Counted from the first letter of the stretch, positions 7,878-14,354 are shown. The stretch: 16,063 bases of DNA from Faecalibacterium sp. UBA1360 (GCA_002306375.1 DBRU01000074.1:23769-39831), one strand, 5' to 3'. Numbers and translations are program-made. The notes: a model not told the origin generated them from the sequence alone.

Positions 7878-8459
7878 ATGCAAGATCGCTTTACCGGCCG
7901 CGCCGCACGCCTGCGGGCGCTGTTTTTCAGCACGCTGTACATCAGCGCCTTCACCTTCGGCGGGGGGTTTGTCATCGTCACCTTTATGAAACGCAAGTTC
8001 GTGGATGAGCTGCACTGGATCGACGAACAGGAAATGCTGGACATGACCGCCCTGGCCCAGTCCTCGCCGGGGGCCATCGCCGTCAATGCGGCCATCCTGG
8101 TGGGCTGGCGCGTGGAGGGCCTGCCCGGCATGCTCGTGGCCGTGGTGGGCACCATCATCCCGCCCGTGGTCATTTTGTCGGTGATCTCCTACTTTTACGC
8201 GGCCTTTGCCGCCAACCCCTATGTGGCCCTGGTGCTCAAAGGCATGCAGGCCAGCGTGGCCGCCGTCATTCTGGACGTGGTGTGCGGGCTGGGCGGCAAC
8301 GTGCTCAAAACAAAGTCGCCGCTGTACGTCGGGCTGATGGCGCTGGCCTTTGCGGCCAACTTTTTGTTTGAGGTCAACGTCATCCTGATCATTCTGGCGG
8401 CTGCGGCCTTCGGCGTGGCGCGGGCTCTGTTCCGGCGGGCAAAGGGGGAAACAAAATGA
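7878..8459 (+). CDS. ChrA-type (CHR family) transporter, first half-size subunit
   Basis: 193-residue membrane protein, one half of a split CHR-family transporter. It shows the family signatures FTFGGGFVIVTFMKRKFV and SSPGAIAVNAAILVGWRVEG, then hydrophobic helices to the C-terminus. Short CHR proteins of this size usually occur as adjacent pairs in Firmicutes and are thought to work together; full-size ChrA is about twice as long. Proven ChrA proteins export chromate, but the substrate of such pairs in gut Clostridia is not established. ATG 7878 was chosen because AAGGGGG lies 6 nt before it; the in-frame ATG at 7854 has no ribosome binding site. Its stop overlaps the start of the second subunit (ATGA). 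Confidence 0.88.
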   Translation: MQDRFTGRAARLRALFFSTLYISAFTFGGGFVIVTFMKRKFVDELHWIDEQEMLDMTALAQSSPGAIAVNAAILVGWRVEGLPGMLVAVVGTIIPPVVILSVISYFYAAFAANPYVALVLKGMQASVAAVILDVVCGLGGNVLKTKSPLYVGLMALAFAANFLFEVNVILIILAAAAFGVARALFRRAKGETK

Positions 8460-9016
8460 TCTATGTACAGCTGTTCTGGAGCTTTTTGCAGGTGGGGCTG
8501 TTCAGCGTGGGCGGCGGGTATGCCGCCATGCCGCTGATCCAAAGCCAGGTGGTGGACCGCCACCCCTGGCTGACCTTGCAGGAATTCACCGACCTGATCA
8601 CCATTGCCGAAATGACCCCCGGGCCCATCGCCATCAATTCGGCCACCTTTGTGGGCATCCGCATTGCGGGCGTGCCGGGCGCGCTGGCGGCCACCCTGGG
8701 CTGCATCGCCCCGGCGCTGGTGCTGGTGTCGCTGCTGGCGTACATATACAATAAGTATAAAGATATATCAGTATTGCAAAACGTACTGGCCTGCCTGCGT
8801 CCCGTGGTGGTGGCGCTGATTTTGGGGGCCGGGCTGTCCATTCTGGGCATGGTGCTGTTCAACGGCGCGGACCCCGCGCCGGCCAACCTGGACCCGATCG
8901 GCGCGGGCAGCTTTGCCGTGGCCTTTGTGCTGCTGCGCAAATGGAAGTGGAACCCCATTTTGACCATGTGCCTGTGCGGCGCGGCCGGGCTTGTGCTGCA
9001 CCTGGCGCTGGGCTGA
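8456..9016 (+). CDS. ChrA-type (CHR family) transporter, second half-size subunit
   Basis: 186-residue membrane protein paralogous to the preceding gene: FSVGGGYAAMPLIQSQVV corresponds to FTFGGGFVIVTF in the first half, and MTPGPIAINSATFVGIRIAGVPG to SSPGAIAVNAAILVGW. The start ATG overlaps the upstream TGA by four bases and has AAAGGGGG upstream, so the pair is translationally coupled. Ends with a hydrophobic segment (LCGAAGLVLHLALG). A short AT-rich patch (8743-8782, coding YIYNKYKDISVLQN) interrupts an otherwise GC-rich gene. Substrate unproven; chromate is only the family default. The response regulator gene starts just 20 bp downstream. Confidence 0.88.
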   Translation: MIYVQLFWSFLQVGLFSVGGGYAAMPLIQSQVVDRHPWLTLQEFTDLITIAEMTPGPIAINSATFVGIRIAGVPGALAATLGCIAPALVLVSLLAYIYNKYKDISVLQNVLACLRPVVVALILGAGLSILGMVLFNGADPAPANLDPIGAGSFAVAFVLLRKWKWNPILTMCLCGAAGLVLHLALG

Positions 9017-9035
9017 TCTGCTGCGGAGGGGACCT

Positions 9036-9755
9036 ATGGTACACATTTTGATCTGCGACGACGACGCGGTCTTTGCGCAGGCGCTGGCGCAAAAGATCCG
9101 GGCGCTGCCGGCGTATTCCGACAGATCTATGTCGCTGCAATGCCTGACCGACGGCAGCGGCCTGTGCGCCCTGGCGCTGACAAAATCCGATATTCTGTTT
9201 CTTGATATTGACCTGGACGAGAAAAACGGCATCGACCTGGCACGGGGCATGCGCCAATGCAATCCCGGGGCCGTGCTGATCTTTGTGACCAATTTCAGCG
9301 AGTATGCCCCCGAAGGGTACGAGGTGGATGCGTTCCGCTATCTGGCCAAAGCCGACCTGGATAAAAAACTGCCGGCCTATTTTTCGGACGCACTGACCGT
9401 GTGCCGCAAGCGCCGGCAGACCGTGGATATCCTGTGCGAAGGGGAACGCGTCCCCGTGCCGGTGCGGGCCGTGACCTATGTGGAAAGCCAGGGGCACAAG
9501 CAGTGTCTGTACATGGCCGGCTGGTCCCGGGCAGAATTATATACGCGCCTGAGCATGGCCCAGCTGGAGGACCTTTTATGCCCGCTGGGATTTCTGCGCA
9601 TCCACAAACAGTACCTGGTCAATATGGCTTACCTGCAAACGCTGCAAAGCACCGGCGCGGTCTTGACCACGGGGCAAAGGCTGCCGGCAAGCGCACGGGG
9701 CTACCGTGAAAACAAGCAGGAATTCTTGAAATGGCAGGCGCAGCAGCTATGGTAG
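9036..9755 (+). CDS. LytTR-family response regulator
   Basis: 239-residue transcriptional regulator of the AgrA/LytR type. Receiver domain at residues 1-120: acidic pocket D8-D10, phospho-acceptor D57 in LFLDIDL, conserved T85 and K105. The C-terminal LytTR DNA-binding domain spans about 130-235 (AVTYVESQGHKQCLY, LGFLRIHKQYLVNMAYL, LPASARGYRENKQEFL). Such proteins bind pairs of direct repeats about two helical turns apart near target promoters. The ATG at 9036 follows GGAGGGG with good spacing. It lies 20 bp after the second CHR gene, with no obvious promoter of its own, and overlaps the kinase gene. Likely partner: the adjacent GHKL kinase. Likely target: the promoter near 11128-11156, which carries two direct repeats. 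Confidence 0.92.
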   Translation: MVHILICDDDAVFAQALAQKIRALPAYSDRSMSLQCLTDGSGLCALALTKSDILFLDIDLDEKNGIDLARGMRQCNPGAVLIFVTNFSEYAPEGYEVDAFRYLAKADLDKKLPAYFSDALTVCRKRRQTVDILCEGERVPVPVRAVTYVESQGHKQCLYMAGWSRAELYTRLSMAQLEDLLCPLGFLRIHKQYLVNMAYLQTLQSTGAVLTTGQRLPASARGYRENKQEFLKWQAQQLW

Positions 9756-10189
9756 ACGTTTGGGGAAACATTCTCAGCCTGGCGGGGAACGTGCTTGCCA
9801 TCTGGGCCCAGGTCGCCCTGCTGGACGCCTTTTTCCCCCGCAGAAAAAGCGGGAAAGCCTATTGCCTTTGGGTCGCCGCGGCGATTTTGGCCGCTTATGC
9901 GTTTTCGGTTTTTGTGGGCAGCCGGTACGGATACACACTGAAATTTTTGTTCGAGACCGCGTCTTATTATGTTCTGAGCGCCGTCTTGTATCAAAGCCGC
10001 TGGGACCGGCGCCTGTTTGTGGTGGTAACGAACTATGCCGTCCTGTATTCCTGGACGTACTGGTTTGATGCGTTGTGTCTGTACGCGCTGGGCATGACCT
10101 ACGAGGAATATGTCTGGAACATTCCCCTTTATTCGGCGACGTTCCTCCTTCGCCCTGTCTCAGTCCTCGCCGTCGCGCGGGTGATCTGA
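9731..10189 (+). CDS. Sensor kinase, N-terminal membrane part (cut off by an in-frame TGA)
   Basis: 152 residues forming about five hydrophobic segments (roughly 11-34, 43-63, 68-87, 95-120, 131-150), as in the sensor half of AgrC-type kinases. The frame ends at TGA 10187-10189, and the catalytic half follows in exactly the same frame from 10190 to 11050 with no other stop. In the joined reading the stop replaces one residue between ARVI and KHHPPLS; CGA (Arg) to TGA is the simplest explanation. The gene is therefore a nonsense-interrupted kinase, a sequencing error, or a read-through case. The start overlaps the regulator: ATG 9731 has AGGA upstream; ATG 9749, inside the regulator's last codons (ATGGTAG), is the alternative. 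No ligand can be inferred. Confidence 0.7.
   Translation: MAGAAAMVDVWGNILSLAGNVLAIWAQVALLDAFFPRRKSGKAYCLWVAAAILAAYAFSVFVGSRYGYTLKFLFETASYYVLSAVLYQSRWDRRLFVVVTNYAVLYSWTYWFDALCLYALGMTYEEYVWNIPLYSATFLLRPVSVLAVARVI
10187..10189 (+). other. In-frame TGA splitting the sensor kinase
   Basis: Single stop codon in an otherwise continuous 439-codon frame. TGA also ends feoAB and other genes here, so the genetic code is standard. No selenocysteine-type context is expected in a kinase linker. Confidence 0.85.
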
Positions 10190-10204
10190 AAGCATCACCC
10201 GCCA

Positions 10205-11050
10205 TTGTCCGTGGGCGAACAGGCCAGAGCCTGGGTGCCTCTGTCCGCCGTTTTCCCTCTTGTCACCCTGCTTTTCATCTGGCTGCTCAAGACCTTCCCC
10301 CACGAACAGTCAGTCTGGCAAATCTGCCTGCTGATCCTGGATGCGGTGGACGTTTCGGCCCTGTTTTTGCTCGATCACCTGGAGCAAAGCGCCCTTGACC
10401 GGGAAAAGCTGGTGGCCGCCGCGGAACGCGCCCGCGTTCAGGATGAAAACATGCAGGCCCTGAGCCAGGCATACGCCGGGCAGCGGAAAATGACCCACGA
10501 TTACCGCGCGCAGCTTTCCGCCTTGTCCGAACTGCTGGACGGCGGAGATCTTGAACAAGCCAAAGCCTATCTGTCTGAGATGCAAGCGCGCCAGAGCGAG
10601 CGCATCCTGTTGGTGAACACCCGCCATGCCGCCCTGGATGCGGTGCTGAACGAAAAAGGCTATGCCGGGCAAAGGCAGGGCATCGACATGCGGTTTCGGG
10701 TGAATGACCTTTCCGCGCTGAAGCTGCCCCCGGTGGATGTGACCATCGTGTTGGGGAATCTGCTTGACAACGCCATGGAAGCCTGCCTGCAACTGCCCGA
10801 AACACAGCGGTGGGTCAGCGTACAGCTTCTGTACAGCCGGGGCGTGTTGTCCCTTTGCATCGTCAACCCCAGCCGCCCGGTCCGGATCGTGGACGGGCAG
10901 ATCGCCACGACCAAGCCGGACCCGCTGCTGCACGGATTCGGCCTGCGCAATGTGCAGGACATTTTGAACAAGTACCGCGTCGAATACGCCTTTTCCTTCG
11001 AAGATGGGCGCTTTTTGTTCACCGCCGACTGGCCGGATACCCGGCAATGA
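10205..11050 (+). CDS. GHKL (AgrC-like) sensor histidine kinase, C-terminal part downstream of an in-frame TGA
   Basis: About 281 residues from the earliest possible start (TTG 10205; GTG 10211 is another), neither with a ribosome binding site. Residues 12-58 hold the last two membrane helices. A coiled linker leads to the dimerisation/phosphorylation helix MTHDYRAQLSALSELLDGGD, with probable phospho-acceptor H98 in the HD-x-R-x-x-L context of AgrC-like kinases. The ATPase domain has N-box NLLDNAMEA (N185, N189) and G-box HGFGLRNV (G244, G246). All catalytic motifs are intact, so decay, if real, is recent. The region is in frame with 9731-10189; the intact gene would be 9731-11050, about 439 codons, a normal length for this family. 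Followed at once by a strong terminator. Confidence 0.8.
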   Translation: MSVGEQARAWVPLSAVFPLVTLLFIWLLKTFPHEQSVWQICLLILDAVDVSALFLLDHLEQSALDREKLVAAAERARVQDENMQALSQAYAGQRKMTHDYRAQLSALSELLDGGDLEQAKAYLSEMQARQSERILLVNTRHAALDAVLNEKGYAGQRQGIDMRFRVNDLSALKLPPVDVTIVLGNLLDNAMEACLQLPETQRWVSVQLLYSRGVLSLCIVNPSRPVRIVDGQIATTKPDPLLHGFGLRNVQDILNKYRVEYAFSFEDGRFLFTADWPDTRQ

Positions 11051-11056
11051 AACGAC

Positions 11057-11094
11057 AAAGCCCTGCCGCGGGGTTGCCCGCGGCAGGGCTTTTT
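11057..11094 (+). terminator. Intrinsic terminator after the kinase
   Basis: 16-bp perfect stem (11057-11072 with 11077-11092), loop GTTG, followed by TTTT. It closes the CHR/two-component array 7 nt after the kinase stop. Confidence 0.92.
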
Positions 11095-11096
11095 GC

Positions 11097-11127
11097 GTTC
11101 GTGACGCATTTTTCGTGTTCGTGACGC
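11097..11127 (+). promoter_or_regulatory. Pair of 11-bp direct repeats, candidate LytTR regulator binding site
   Basis: GTTCGTGACGC occurs at 11097-11107 and again at 11117-11127, an exact 20-bp period (about two helical turns), ending directly against the -35 position of the next promoter. LytTR regulators such as AgrA and ComE bind two short direct repeats on the same helix face in this position. The repeat and spacing are seen directly; the binding protein is inferred from the adjacent regulator gene. Confidence 0.55.
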
Positions 11128-11156
11128 TTTTCTGGAAATCAGGCGTCGCCTATGAT
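11128..11156 (+). promoter_or_regulatory. Activator-dependent-looking promoter for the cysteine-rich secreted protein
   Basis: -10 TATGAT (11151-11156) with 17-bp spacing to TTTTCT (11128-11133), a poor -35. A good -10 with a poor -35 directly behind a repeat pair fits a promoter needing an activator. Transcription would start near 11163, giving a leader of about 190 nt. In that leader is a 16-codon ATG frame (11173-11223) without a ribosome binding site; nothing else is recognised. Confidence 0.5.
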
Positions 11157-11350
11157 ACACTGTTTCCAAAAAATGGGGGGTCTTCTGAAATCGGCGGCGG
11201 TCCTTGGCGGCATGGGCACGTGAAGGAGCGTTCCGCCATCCGTCGGAGTCCGCCCACGCGCTGCCGGAGTTTTCGCCGGAACGCATTCTGCATTTTCCCG
11301 CACAGGCAACCGGCAGTCGTGCATCCGCAGTCAAAGAAAAGGAGGTCGCC

Positions 11351-11977
11351 ATGCACACAATCGTACGAAAACTCATGATTTTTGTCTTGGCGGTATGCCT
11401 TGCCGTCGCAGGCAGCCTTACCGCCGACGCGGCAGATTTCCGGCAGGGGTTCAGCGCCAAAGAAAAGGAACTGTATGAATACTATGCCGCCCCCGTCATC
11501 CCTACCGTCTGTGAACATTGCGGCGGCGCTTTGGAGGAAACGGGACGTGTGTATACCCCATTCGGGGCCACCGGCCTGACCAAGCCCTGCGCCAAGGGAA
11601 CGGTTTACACAGGGCTGGACATGATGCAGGTGCGCCTGGTGTCGATCACCCTTGCCTGCAAAGACTGCGAGATCGGGACCACCGCCCAAGGGTATGAGCG
11701 CCACTGGGTGTGTTGGGACCTGGACGGCTGCAAGATCTGCGGCGGGCGGCGGTTCCTGCAAAACAGCACCGAATCCGATTGGGTCTTAACCGGCAATGTA
11801 CGCGACTGTGATGATGGCGGGTATCCCTTTTACAACGATGTGGAAGCGGAACGCACCATAACCAGGATCTATGCTTGCGAAGATTGCGGCACCCTTGAAA
11901 CCCGGAACGACCGCGAGACGACCTGGTTGTGCACCGCCAACGAAGAAGACCGCCTTAAGGTTTTTGAGCTTATGTAA
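11351..11977 (+). CDS. Secreted protein with duplicated six-cysteine (zinc-ribbon-like) module
   Basis: 208 residues; not a family I can name. Residues 1-28 are a signal peptide (RK, hydrophobic core with C16, ADA-A). The mature part has 12 cysteines in two sets: C54, C57, C80, C103, C106, C121 and C127, C130, C153, C176, C179, C194. Each position in the second set is exactly 73 residues after its partner. Local similarity agrees: CEHCGG/CKICGG, LACKDC/YACEDC, HWVC/TWLC. Each module holds two CxxC knuckles, as in zinc ribbons, so metal binding is plausible; disulfides are an alternative outside the cell. ATG 11351 follows GGAGG with 5-nt spacing. The promoter upstream carries LytTR-like repeats, suggesting control by the neighbouring two-component system. 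No membrane anchor is visible, so the product is probably released or held by another factor. Confidence 0.8.
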   Translation: MHTIVRKLMIFVLAVCLAVAGSLTADAADFRQGFSAKEKELYEYYAAPVIPTVCEHCGGALEETGRVYTPFGATGLTKPCAKGTVYTGLDMMQVRLVSITLACKDCEIGTTAQGYERHWVCWDLDGCKICGGRRFLQNSTESDWVLTGNVRDCDDGGYPFYNDVEAERTITRIYACEDCGTLETRNDRETTWLCTANEEDRLKVFELM

Positions 11978-12062
11978 GGAGCGTATACAAGGAGCGTCAC
12001 GCCTTGCCGGGGTCGTTCATGCCGGGTAACGCGCCCGCGAAGCCTTGCAAGCCGACATCTTT

Positions 12063-13652
12063 TCATGCTTTTCGCCCGTTCCCGCTGTCTGCCGGCCCCA
12101 TGCCTGCAAGCCAAAACGAAGCCCCCGCGGCGTATCCCGCACGGCGTATCCCGCCGCGGGGGCTTTGGTATGGTGCAGCTTGGCAATCCAAATCCGAACT
12201 TATTTTTTCCTCTGCCAGAGCGGTCTTGAGGTCATCGAAGGTGATGGTCTTGGTTCCTTCCTTGTAATTGAAGGTAATCACCACCTTGTCATCATACAGG
12301 AAAATGGCGTTGATGAAGGTATCAATGAGCATTTTCCTGTGGGACTCCTGCCGTACATCCAGTTTGCGGAATCGTTGCAGCCAGAAGGTGATGAACTCGG
12401 CACTGATCCGGGGCTTGGCCAGCTTCTCACAGGCGATCCTGGTCTCCAGGTCCTCCTTGTTGGCTTCCAGTTCTTCCAGCCGTGCCTTGGTGGACTTGGT
12501 GAGGATCCCCTGCTGGATAGCATTCAGCAGATTCTCGATGGCCCGGTCCACCTCCCGCAGCTGCTGTTCGTACAGGGGCAGATTTACATTCTCCCTGTCC
12601 TGCAGATCCATAAGCATGGACACGATGGCCTCGATGACCTGATCATCCATGACCATCTTCATGGTCTCGCTGACCACCAGGTCTTCGATCCAGTCCTTCC
12701 GCACCGACTTCTTATGGCACTCCGTCCGCTTCTTTTTCACCGATACGCACTTGTAGTACCGATGTACCTTTCCCGTGTGGCTGACACCGCTCTCTCCGCA
12801 AAGGTACGCTCCGCAGTATCCGCAGAACAACTTGGTGGTCAGCAGATATTCTTCCTCGGCCTTATAACGGGCCGGGGCTTTTCTGTTTTTGGCCATCCTC
12901 TCCTGCACCCGGTCAAAGAGTTCCCGTGTCACAAGGGCCGGGATGCCCTCCGGCGATACGGTTCCCCGGAAGGTGTATTCTCCAATATACCGGCGATTGT
13001 TCAAAATCCGCTGGATACTGCCATAGTTCATCTTCTGGCCCCTGGTGTTCCTTACTCCCTGCTCATTGAGCCAGTCCCGAATCTCGGTCATGGTAGCTCC
13101 TTCGGCATACCGTTGGAATACCTCTCGGATAAAGGGTGCAGTCAAGGGGTCCGGCTGGAAATGCCGGTCACTGTCAATGACATATCCTATGGTGCGGTTG
13201 CCCCCATTGTACTTGGACTTGAGGACGTTCTCGGTCATTCCTCGGGAGACCTTTTCTGCCAGGTCGGCGGAGTAATACTCCGCATAGCCCTCCAGCAGAC
13301 TTTCCAGAAGGATCCCTTCAGAGCCATTGGAGATGATCTCGGTGGCAGACACCACCTTCACCCCGTTCTTTTTCAGTGCGGTCTTGTAACGGGCGCTGTC
13401 GTAGCGGTTACGGGCAAACCGGTCCAGCTTCCAGACGATGACCATATCAAATAGGCGTTTGCCGCTGTCCTTGATCATGTTCTGAAATTCCGGGCGGTTG
13501 TCGGTCTTGGCGGACAAGGCCCGGTCAATGTAATGGTGCAGGATGGTAATGCCGTTTTTCTCGGCGTAGGCAGTGCATTCCCGGATCTGGCCCTCGATGC
13601 TTTCTTCCCGCTGGTTGTCCGAAGAGTACCGGGCATAAATCACAGCATTCAT
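12063..13652 (-). CDS. Large serine recombinase (element integrase)
   Basis: 529-residue site-specific recombinase that cuts and rejoins attachment sites for the element. Resolvase domain at residues 1-150, with catalytic S10 in RYSSDNQREESIEGQ and KLDRFARN (75-82). Recombinase domain about 165-270, zinc ribbon C277-x2-C280 with C302 and C312, then a coiled coil (about 355-415) typical of large serine integrases. The start ATG overlaps the stop of the upstream XRE gene (ATGA), so the two are coupled. The conserved body seems to end near SSDLDCQAAP (485-494). The last 33 residues are Gly/Arg-rich, read through a GC-rich host-like hairpin and look like flanking DNA rather than recombinase. The gene is less GC-rich than feoAB. 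No partner recombinase gene is seen. Confidence 0.92.
   Translation of the reverse strand: MNAVIYARYSSDNQREESIEGQIRECTAYAEKNGITILHHYIDRALSAKTDNRPEFQNMIKDSGKRLFDMVIVWKLDRFARNRYDSARYKTALKKNGVKVVSATEIISNGSEGILLESLLEGYAEYYSADLAEKVSRGMTENVLKSKYNGGNRTIGYVIDSDRHFQPDPLTAPFIREVFQRYAEGATMTEIRDWLNEQGVRNTRGQKMNYGSIQRILNNRRYIGEYTFRGTVSPEGIPALVTRELFDRVQERMAKNRKAPARYKAEEEYLLTTKLFCGYCGAYLCGESGVSHTGKVHRYYKCVSVKKKRTECHKKSVRKDWIEDLVVSETMKMVMDDQVIEAIVSMLMDLQDRENVNLPLYEQQLREVDRAIENLLNAIQQGILTKSTKARLEELEANKEDLETRIACEKLAKPRISAEFITFWLQRFRKLDVRQESHRKMLIDTFINAIFLYDDKVVITFNYKEGTKTITFDDLKTALAEEKISSDLDCQAAPYQSPRGGIRRAGYAAGASFWLAGMGPADSGNGRKA
12119..12165. terminator. Hairpin terminator at the host/element junction
   Basis: 14-bp stem (12119-12132 with 12152-12165) enclosing a 19-nt loop. 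A 13-bp sequence, CGGCGTATCCCGC, is directly repeated at 12128-12140 and 12142-12154 across stem and loop. On the minus strand the stem is followed by TTCGTTTT. It lies downstream of the secreted-protein gene (+) but also inside the last codons of the recombinase frame (-), which is unusual. Confidence 0.6.
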
Positions 13653-14002
13653 GATTCCCCCTCCATCATGCGGAACAGGGTTTCCTTCAGCTTTTCGTTC
13701 ATGGGAGATTGCGGATCAAAGCACATCTCGATGAACCGCCGCAGCTCCTCCCGCTCCGGGGCTGCCTTGGGCTTGAAGTGATAGGTTTCCCCTTGGGGCT
13801 TGTCCGTCCGGGCAAAGATATAATCCAGGGACACATCAAAGTAATCTGCATACCGGCGGAACAGTTCCACCGATGGAGAGGACTGTCCATTTTCATATCG
13901 GTTGATGCTGGACTGGGTGGTTCCCAATGCCTGGGCCATCTTCACCTGAGAGAATCCGATACTCTCCCGCAGCGCTTTCAATCGTTTACCCACTTCTATC
14001 AT
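13649..14002 (-). CDS. XRE/Cro-family transcriptional repressor
   Basis: 117 residues. The helix-turn-helix domain spans residues 3-64: VGKRLKALRESIGFSQVKMAQALGTTQSSINRYENGQSSPSVELFRRYADYFDVSLDYI, a full HTH_3 match whose recognition helix contains TQSSINRYENG. The remaining 50 residues are a charged helical tail of unknown role. ATG at 14002 follows AAGGAGG. Its stop overlaps the recombinase start by four bases, so the regulator and integrase are made from one transcript. Its promoter has related half-sites around -35, spacer and start, as expected for self-repression. It probably keeps the recombinase low and releases it on induction; this role is inferred from position. Confidence 0.9.
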   Translation of the reverse strand: MIEVGKRLKALRESIGFSQVKMAQALGTTQSSINRYENGQSSPSVELFRRYADYFDVSLDYIFARTDKPQGETYHFKPKAAPEREELRRFIEMCFDPQSPMNEKLKETLFRMMEGES

Positions 14003-14016
14003 ACTCTCGCCTCCTT

Positions 14017-14067
14017 TTTCGGGTCAATTTCATTATAACCCGGTTTTTACAAAATTGCAACCCGAAA
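14017..14067 (-). promoter_or_regulatory. xre-recombinase promoter with operator-like inverted repeats
   Basis: Minus-strand -35 TTGCAA (14060-14055), 17-bp spacer, -10 TATAAT (14037-14032). Flanking arms TTTCGGGTCAATTT (14017-14030) and AAATTGCAACCCGAAA (14052-14067) are inverted copies, offset by two bases, covering the -35 and the start region. A third ACCCG lies in the spacer (14039-14043). The layout fits repression by the XRE product. Confidence 0.7.
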
Positions 14068-14105
14068 TCAGATTTCACGAGATTGAAAAGTGGGCAAAAG
14101 AAAAA

Positions 14106-14139
14106 GCGCAGGGCAGCCATGGGGTACGCTGTCCTGCGC
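14106..14139 (+). terminator. Terminator-like hairpin upstream of oriT
   Basis: 12-bp stem (14106-14117 with 14128-14139, one G-U pair), 10-nt loop, preceded by an A-rich run. Only a weak T-rich tail (TGGTTCT) follows on the plus strand; the A-run gives a U-rich tail on the minus strand. It may insulate oriT from the divergent xre promoter, or be the end of a gene that has been lost. Confidence 0.4.
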
Positions 14140-14209
14140 TGGTTCTATGCGGTTTACAAAACAGAGGTAGACAGGATCAACTCGGCGTACACCAGCAGCA
14201 CGAGGGGGT

Positions 14210-14264
14210 CCAGGGGGTGTCCCCCTGGCACACTACCTTGCTTGCAAGGTATAGTGTGTTATAC
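14210..14264 (+). other. oriT: oriT of the pMV158/MOB_V type, with nick region
   Basis: CACACTA (14229-14235) and TAGTGTG (14252-14258) form an inverted repeat around an inner CCTTG/CAAGG stem (14236-14240, 14245-14249), followed directly by TTATAC. This matches my recollection of the pMV158 origin of transfer, in which a CACACT...AGTGTG hairpin is cut at TAGTGTG/TTATAC; the predicted nick here is between 14258 and 14259. A second hairpin, CCAGGGGG/CCCCCTGG (14210-14228), lies just upstream. In pMV158 the relaxase gene follows oriT on this strand; here the next gene is the unrelated GTPase on the other strand. Confidence 0.75.
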
Positions 14265-14354
14265 CTGCCGGCCACAGGGGTGCGAAAGCGGGGCATAAAA
14301 CAGGCTCCAGCGCCTACTGTCACTGGTTGAAACAAGGTCCGCATTCCCTTCAAC

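Noticed and set aside
11173..11223. 16-codon leader peptide before the cysteine-rich protein
   Set aside because: No ribosome binding site lies ahead of the ATG and nothing in its sequence suggests an attenuator.
11994..12001. Third copy of CGTGACGC (inverted) near 12000 as another LytTR site
   Set aside because: The same 8-mer also occurs inside coding sequence (for example near 741 and 4040), so single copies are expected by chance; there is no partner at 20 bp.
14210..14264. Small CRISPR-like or terminator reading of the paired hairpins
   Set aside because: No repeat-spacer pattern and no T-tract; the inverted repeat plus TTATAC fits an oriT better.
14055..14330. Plus-strand frame spanning the oriT hairpins
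   Set aside because: No ribosome binding site, no recognisable domain, and it runs through the oriT inverted repeats.
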